DNA of 64,000 nt, taken from Trema orientale. Taxonomy: Eukaryota; Streptophyta; Magnoliopsida; Rosales; Cannabaceae. The DNA is taken from NCBI GenBank assembly GCA_002914845.1, contig JXTC01000051.1, forward strand, positions 800,243 to 864,242. Reading direction: 5' to 3'. The translations under genes were made by a program, and so were the position numbers. Shown piece after piece: positions 60,513 to 64,000 of this stretch (within the stretch, counting starts at the first letter, position 1; each line of letters begins with the position of its first letter). The notes under the pieces were generated by a model. It saw only the letters and a program-made list of their open reading frames with translations, did not search any database and was not told the DNA's origin.

Positions 60513-62987
60513 TGGCTTGACACCGGTGCCACTCGGCACGTATGCTCTGACAAAGATTTGTTCACTACCTTCAAACTGCTTGAGAGCGGGGAGAAGTTAT
60601 TTATAGGAAACTCTGCCACATCCACTGTCGAAGGCCAAGGCAAGGTGGTCTTAAAGATGACTTCTGGGAAGGAGCTGACTCTGAACGATGTACTGTATGT
60701 GCCAGAGATCTGCAAGAACTTAATATCTGGTTCGTTGCTGAATAAGCATGGATTCCATATGGTGTTCGAGTCAGATAAAGTAGTTTTGTCTAAGAGTGGA
60801 TTATATGTGGGGAAGGGCTATGTATGTGATGGGCTTTTTAAACTGAATTTAATAACTATTAAGCCAAGTAATAATAAAGCTAGCCATTCTGCTTATTTGC
60901 TTGAGTCTTCCGATGTATGGTATGATAGACTATGACACGTTAATTATGATATTTTGCGTAGATTAATTAACTTAAACCACATACCCGCTTTTAATATTAA
61001 TTCAAAACACAAGTGTGAAACTTGTGTTGAGGCAAAACTAACTAGGTCATCATTTCAAAGTGTTAAGAGGAACACTAAACCCCTTGATCTAATTCATAGT
61101 GATATTTGTGATTTGAAATTTGTACAAACAAGGGGAGGCAATAAGTATTTTATTACTTTTGTCGATGATAGTACAAAATACTGTTATGTGTANNNNNNNN
61201 NNNNNNNNNNNNNNNNNNNNNNNNNNNNNNNNNNNNNNNNNNNNNNNNNNNNNNNNNNNNNNNNNNNNNNNNNNNNNNNNNNNNNNNNNNNNNNNNNNNN
61301 NNNNNNNNNNNNNNNNNNNNNNNGATTGCATTTTTATTGGCTATGCACAAAACAGTAGTGCTTATCAGTTTCTTGTGTATGAGTCAAAAATCCTAGACAT
61401 ACATTAGAACACGATAATGGAATCAAGGAATGTATCGTTCTTTGAATATGTATTTCCTTGTAAATCCAAAGAAGAAGCAAGTTCGTCAAAACGAACACAT
61501 GAGACTATTATTGAGAATAGTCAGGACCAAGATAAAAATGAAGAAACTGAGGTTGAACCTTGACGGAGTAAGAGAGCAAGGACAGAAAAATCTTTTGGTC
61601 TGGATTTTCTGACATACTTGCTAGAAAGTGAGCCTTGAACGTATACCGAGGCTATAAGCTCTACTGAAGCACCTTTGTGGAAAGAGGCTATCAAGAGCGA
61701 AATTGATTGTATCTTACAAAATCATACTTGGGAACTAGTGGACCTTCCTCCTGGATGTAAACCACTAGGTTCAAAGTAGATTTTTAAAAGGAAAATGAAA
61801 GCCGATGGATCGATTGATAAGTACAAGGCAAGACTTGTAATTAAAGGTTACAGACAGATAGAAGGTCTAGACTACTTTGACACTTATTCTCCTATGACGA
61901 GAATAAATTCCATTAGGATGGTACTTGCGATTGCTGCTTTGTAGAATCTCGAAATACACCAAATGGATGTAAAGACATCCTTTCTAAATGGAGATCTAGA
62001 GGAAGAGATCTACATAGAATAACCTGAAGGTTTTCCTACACCAGGGCAGGAAAAGAAAGTCTGTAAGTTGGTGAAATCCTTGTATGGATTAAAACAAGCC
62101 CCGAAACAATGGCATGAAAAATTTGACAATGCTATGAAGGCTAATGGATTTAAAATCAACGAATGTGACAAATGTGTATATGTCAAAGACACCGAAAATG
62201 GTTATGCCATTTTGTGTCTCTACGTTGATGACATGCTCATTGTTGGTAGTGATGATAAAATGATCAAATCTACCAAAAATATGTTGAATACAAGATTTGA
62301 CATGAAAGACATGGGTTTAGCTGATGTCATTTTGGGAATGAAAATCTCAAGAGTTTCTGATGGGCTTGTTTTAAGTCAGTTACATTATGTGGACAATATT
62401 CTTGAAAAATTCGATAAAGATAATTCTGGAGTTATCAAAACACCAATAGATTTAACTTTATGTTTATCCAAGAATAAAAGTGAGAGTGTATCTCAAATAG
62501 AATACTCTAGAGTAATAGGCAGTCTAATGTACTTGATGAGTTATACAAGATCAGATATTGCCTATGCAATTAGTAAACTAAGTAGATACACAAGTAATCT
62601 TGGAGTTGAGCATTGGCAAGGGATTATAAGAGTATAAAATACTTGTGGTTTACACGTAATTATGGGTTGCACTATACAAGATATCCCTCTGTACTTGAAG
62701 GTTATAGTGATGCAAATTGGATATATGATATTAAAGATTCAAAGTCTACTAGTGGTTATGTGTTCACACTAGGAGGTGCAGCAGTGACATAGAAATCCTC
62801 GAAACAAAATGTTATTGCCAGATCCACTATGGAATCTAAATTTATCGCATTGGATAAATGTGGGAAAGAAGCAGAATGGCTCCGCCACTTCTTAGAGGAT
62901 ATTCCAAGGTGGCCAAAACCTGTGCCTGCAATTTGCATACATTGTGATAGTCAATCTGCAATTGGTAGAGCACAGAGTAATATGTAC

Positions 62988-63019
<32 letters not shown>

Positions 63020-63173
63020 CAATACCATTAGACAACTACTCTCAACTGGGGTTATCTCTGTAGACTATGTAAAGTCAAAAGATAACATTGTGGATCCGCT
63101 AACCAAAGGGTTAAATAGAGAGTTAGTTAAAAAGTCATCGAGGGGAATAGGACTAAAGCCCATGAAAGAATAG
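60513..63173 (+). pseudogene. Copia pol region (protease, integrase, RT, RNase H)
   Basis: Protease DTGATRHVCS; pre-integrase and integrase zinc-binding region ([22 protein letters not shown]) running into an assembly gap; reverse transcriptase with YVDDMLIVG; RNase H near the end (SKFIALDKCGKEAEW, SRHIRRRHNTIRQLL). Broken fossil sequence. Confidence 0.85.
61193..61323. other. Assembly gap of 131 N
   Basis: A run of N in the integrase part of the copia element; the true length may differ. Confidence 0.99.
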
Positions 63174-63745
63174 GTCGATACAGTGGATACCCAAACTAAT
63201 TGACTAGAGATCCCAAGATCTAGGTTCAAAAGGGACAACTAAATTGTAAAGACTGTGTTGGATCACTGTGGGGATTTTTCTCATATCCATTCCTATGATA
63301 AAACAGTGATACCCATAAAACAAAAGGTTAGGCTATGCTTTTAATGATTCTTATGCGTCGAAAATAGAGTTTCGAGCTGCGAGTTACTCTTAATTAAGAG
63401 ATCACCTATGTGAGAGAGAAGTAGGGCCGCTTTTAAGGGAATTGTTAGGGCACAATTCTTATTAAACTCTTGCAGAACCAGGCGTATGTTCATGGCCAAA
63501 ACGAACATAATAGTGAGAACTGAGAAAGTGTCAGGAAGATTCCTGTGTGAGATACGTTATCATTTACACAAATGACAGAATAGTTCAAAGACATCGCGTC
63601 TACTGTTTAGTTAGTAAAGTAAACGTATTTTCATAAGGGAAGGTTCAAAGGGTAACACCTACCTATCCTATGCAGGTTTCGACCGTTGAATTCTATCACC
63701 ATGTCGGTCGAGTCTTAGGTCGTCAATTTCATTCATGTGGGGAAT
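63174..63745 (+). other. Copia 3' untranslated part up to the 3' LTR
   Basis: Non-coding sequence between pol and the 3' LTR; it ends with a short purine tract (TGTGGGGAAT) that fits the polypurine primer next to the LTR. Confidence 0.6.
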
Positions 63746-64000
63746 TGTTGGAAAAATAGTTTGGAAAAACTATGGTTAATAGCCATTTTGAGGCATGGGT
63801 GAATGAAAAATTAAAACCCAAAGTGAGGAGGTTCTAGAATTGAATTTATAACATACAAGAGTTACAAAATTCATTTTGGACATTTATTAGGCCTCATAAA
63901 GCTGAGGTAACAACCAAAAATATTTTGACAGTAACGTTGTAACAGCCAAACGTTTTTCAGTTTTTCAACTATATTAATGGGCTATTGCTGTTACGTTGTA
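63746..64000 (+). repeat. 3' LTR of the copia element (partial)
   Basis: Begins TGTTGGAAAAATAG and matches the first 255 bases of the 5' LTR, including the first tandem unit, until the window ends. Confidence 0.95.

Larger units (their letters stand above)
58463..64000 (+). mobile_element. Copia (Ty1) LTR retrotransposon, broken, 3' LTR cut by window edge
   Basis: Order of parts on +: 5' LTR from 58463, leader, gag with zinc knuckle, protease, integrase, reverse transcriptase, RNase H, then the 3' LTR from 63746. The order protease-integrase-RT-RNase H is that of Ty1/copia. Over the 255 bp of LTR that can be compared I count about 19 differences (about 7.5%), mostly transitions. At commonly used plant rates (0.7-1.3 x 10^-8 per site per year) this suggests an insertion roughly 3-6 million years ago. 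The element is broken in the order of ten places and also contains a 131-base assembly gap. Confidence 0.92.

Overview
The window is AT-rich nuclear DNA from a eudicot plant. The evidence is a plant-only AP2/ERF transcription factor of the cytokinin-response-factor type, a plant CCR4-family deadenylase with many small exons, and plant-type transposons (copia and gypsy LTR elements, L1-type LINEs, Mutator-like, hAT and Harbinger-like elements, tRNA-derived SINEs). Genus or species cannot be read from the sequence. Only two host protein genes can be supported in 64 kb, and they converge: the ERF gene on + (about 30.0-32.3 kb) and a CCR4-homolog-5-like gene on - (35.95-41.09 kb).

Layout. 0-9.4 kb is transposon debris: a copia-type fragment at the window edge, a solo LTR with a perfect 5-bp target duplication (1017-2870), a SINE-like piece, a second solo LTR (5992-7123), an L1 fragment and a 196-bp Mutator-type MITE with a 9-bp duplication. 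9.4-14.5 kb is a nested stack: a gypsy solo LTR carrying a SINE, an inverted-repeat element that itself carries a 604-bp hAT MITE, and a reversed copia solo LTR. 14.5-27 kb holds inverted-repeat elements, microsatellites, an LTR fragment and a polyadenylated retroposon with long target duplications, with no gene recognised. 27.0-28.5 kb is a 1.42-kb Mutator-like element carrying the C-terminal end of a ubiquitin-conjugating enzyme gene, i.e. a Pack-MULE.

30-32.3 kb is the ERF gene. Its long 5' leader holds two very short uORFs and a 91-codon uORF that stays open across a leader intron, so it probably has translational control by a conserved-peptide uORF. 36-41 kb is the CCR4-like gene; I could place 12 complete coding exons and one truncated exon, which ends at a single N beside an (AAT)n tract, so part of the coding sequence is missing from this assembly. 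Its upstream side (41.3-43.7 kb) is packed with MITEs, one nested in another.

45.5-51.7 kb is a 5'-truncated L1 LINE abutting a gag-like fragment, primer-binding site and long LTR of a gypsy fossil, all on -. 55.0-58.2 kb is a full-length but decayed hAT element (TTF zinc-finger/hAT-dimerisation type) with a perfect 8-bp target duplication. From 58.46 kb to the window end is a broken copia element with both LTRs in view (the 3' LTR is cut by the window edge), whose U3 carries five tandem repeats with MYB-like palindromes.

No rRNA, tRNA gene, CRISPR array, organelle insert or prokaryotic system was seen. The nearest things to something new are the Pack-MULE with a ubiquitin-E2 fragment and the spliced uORF; no wholly undescribed system is evident.
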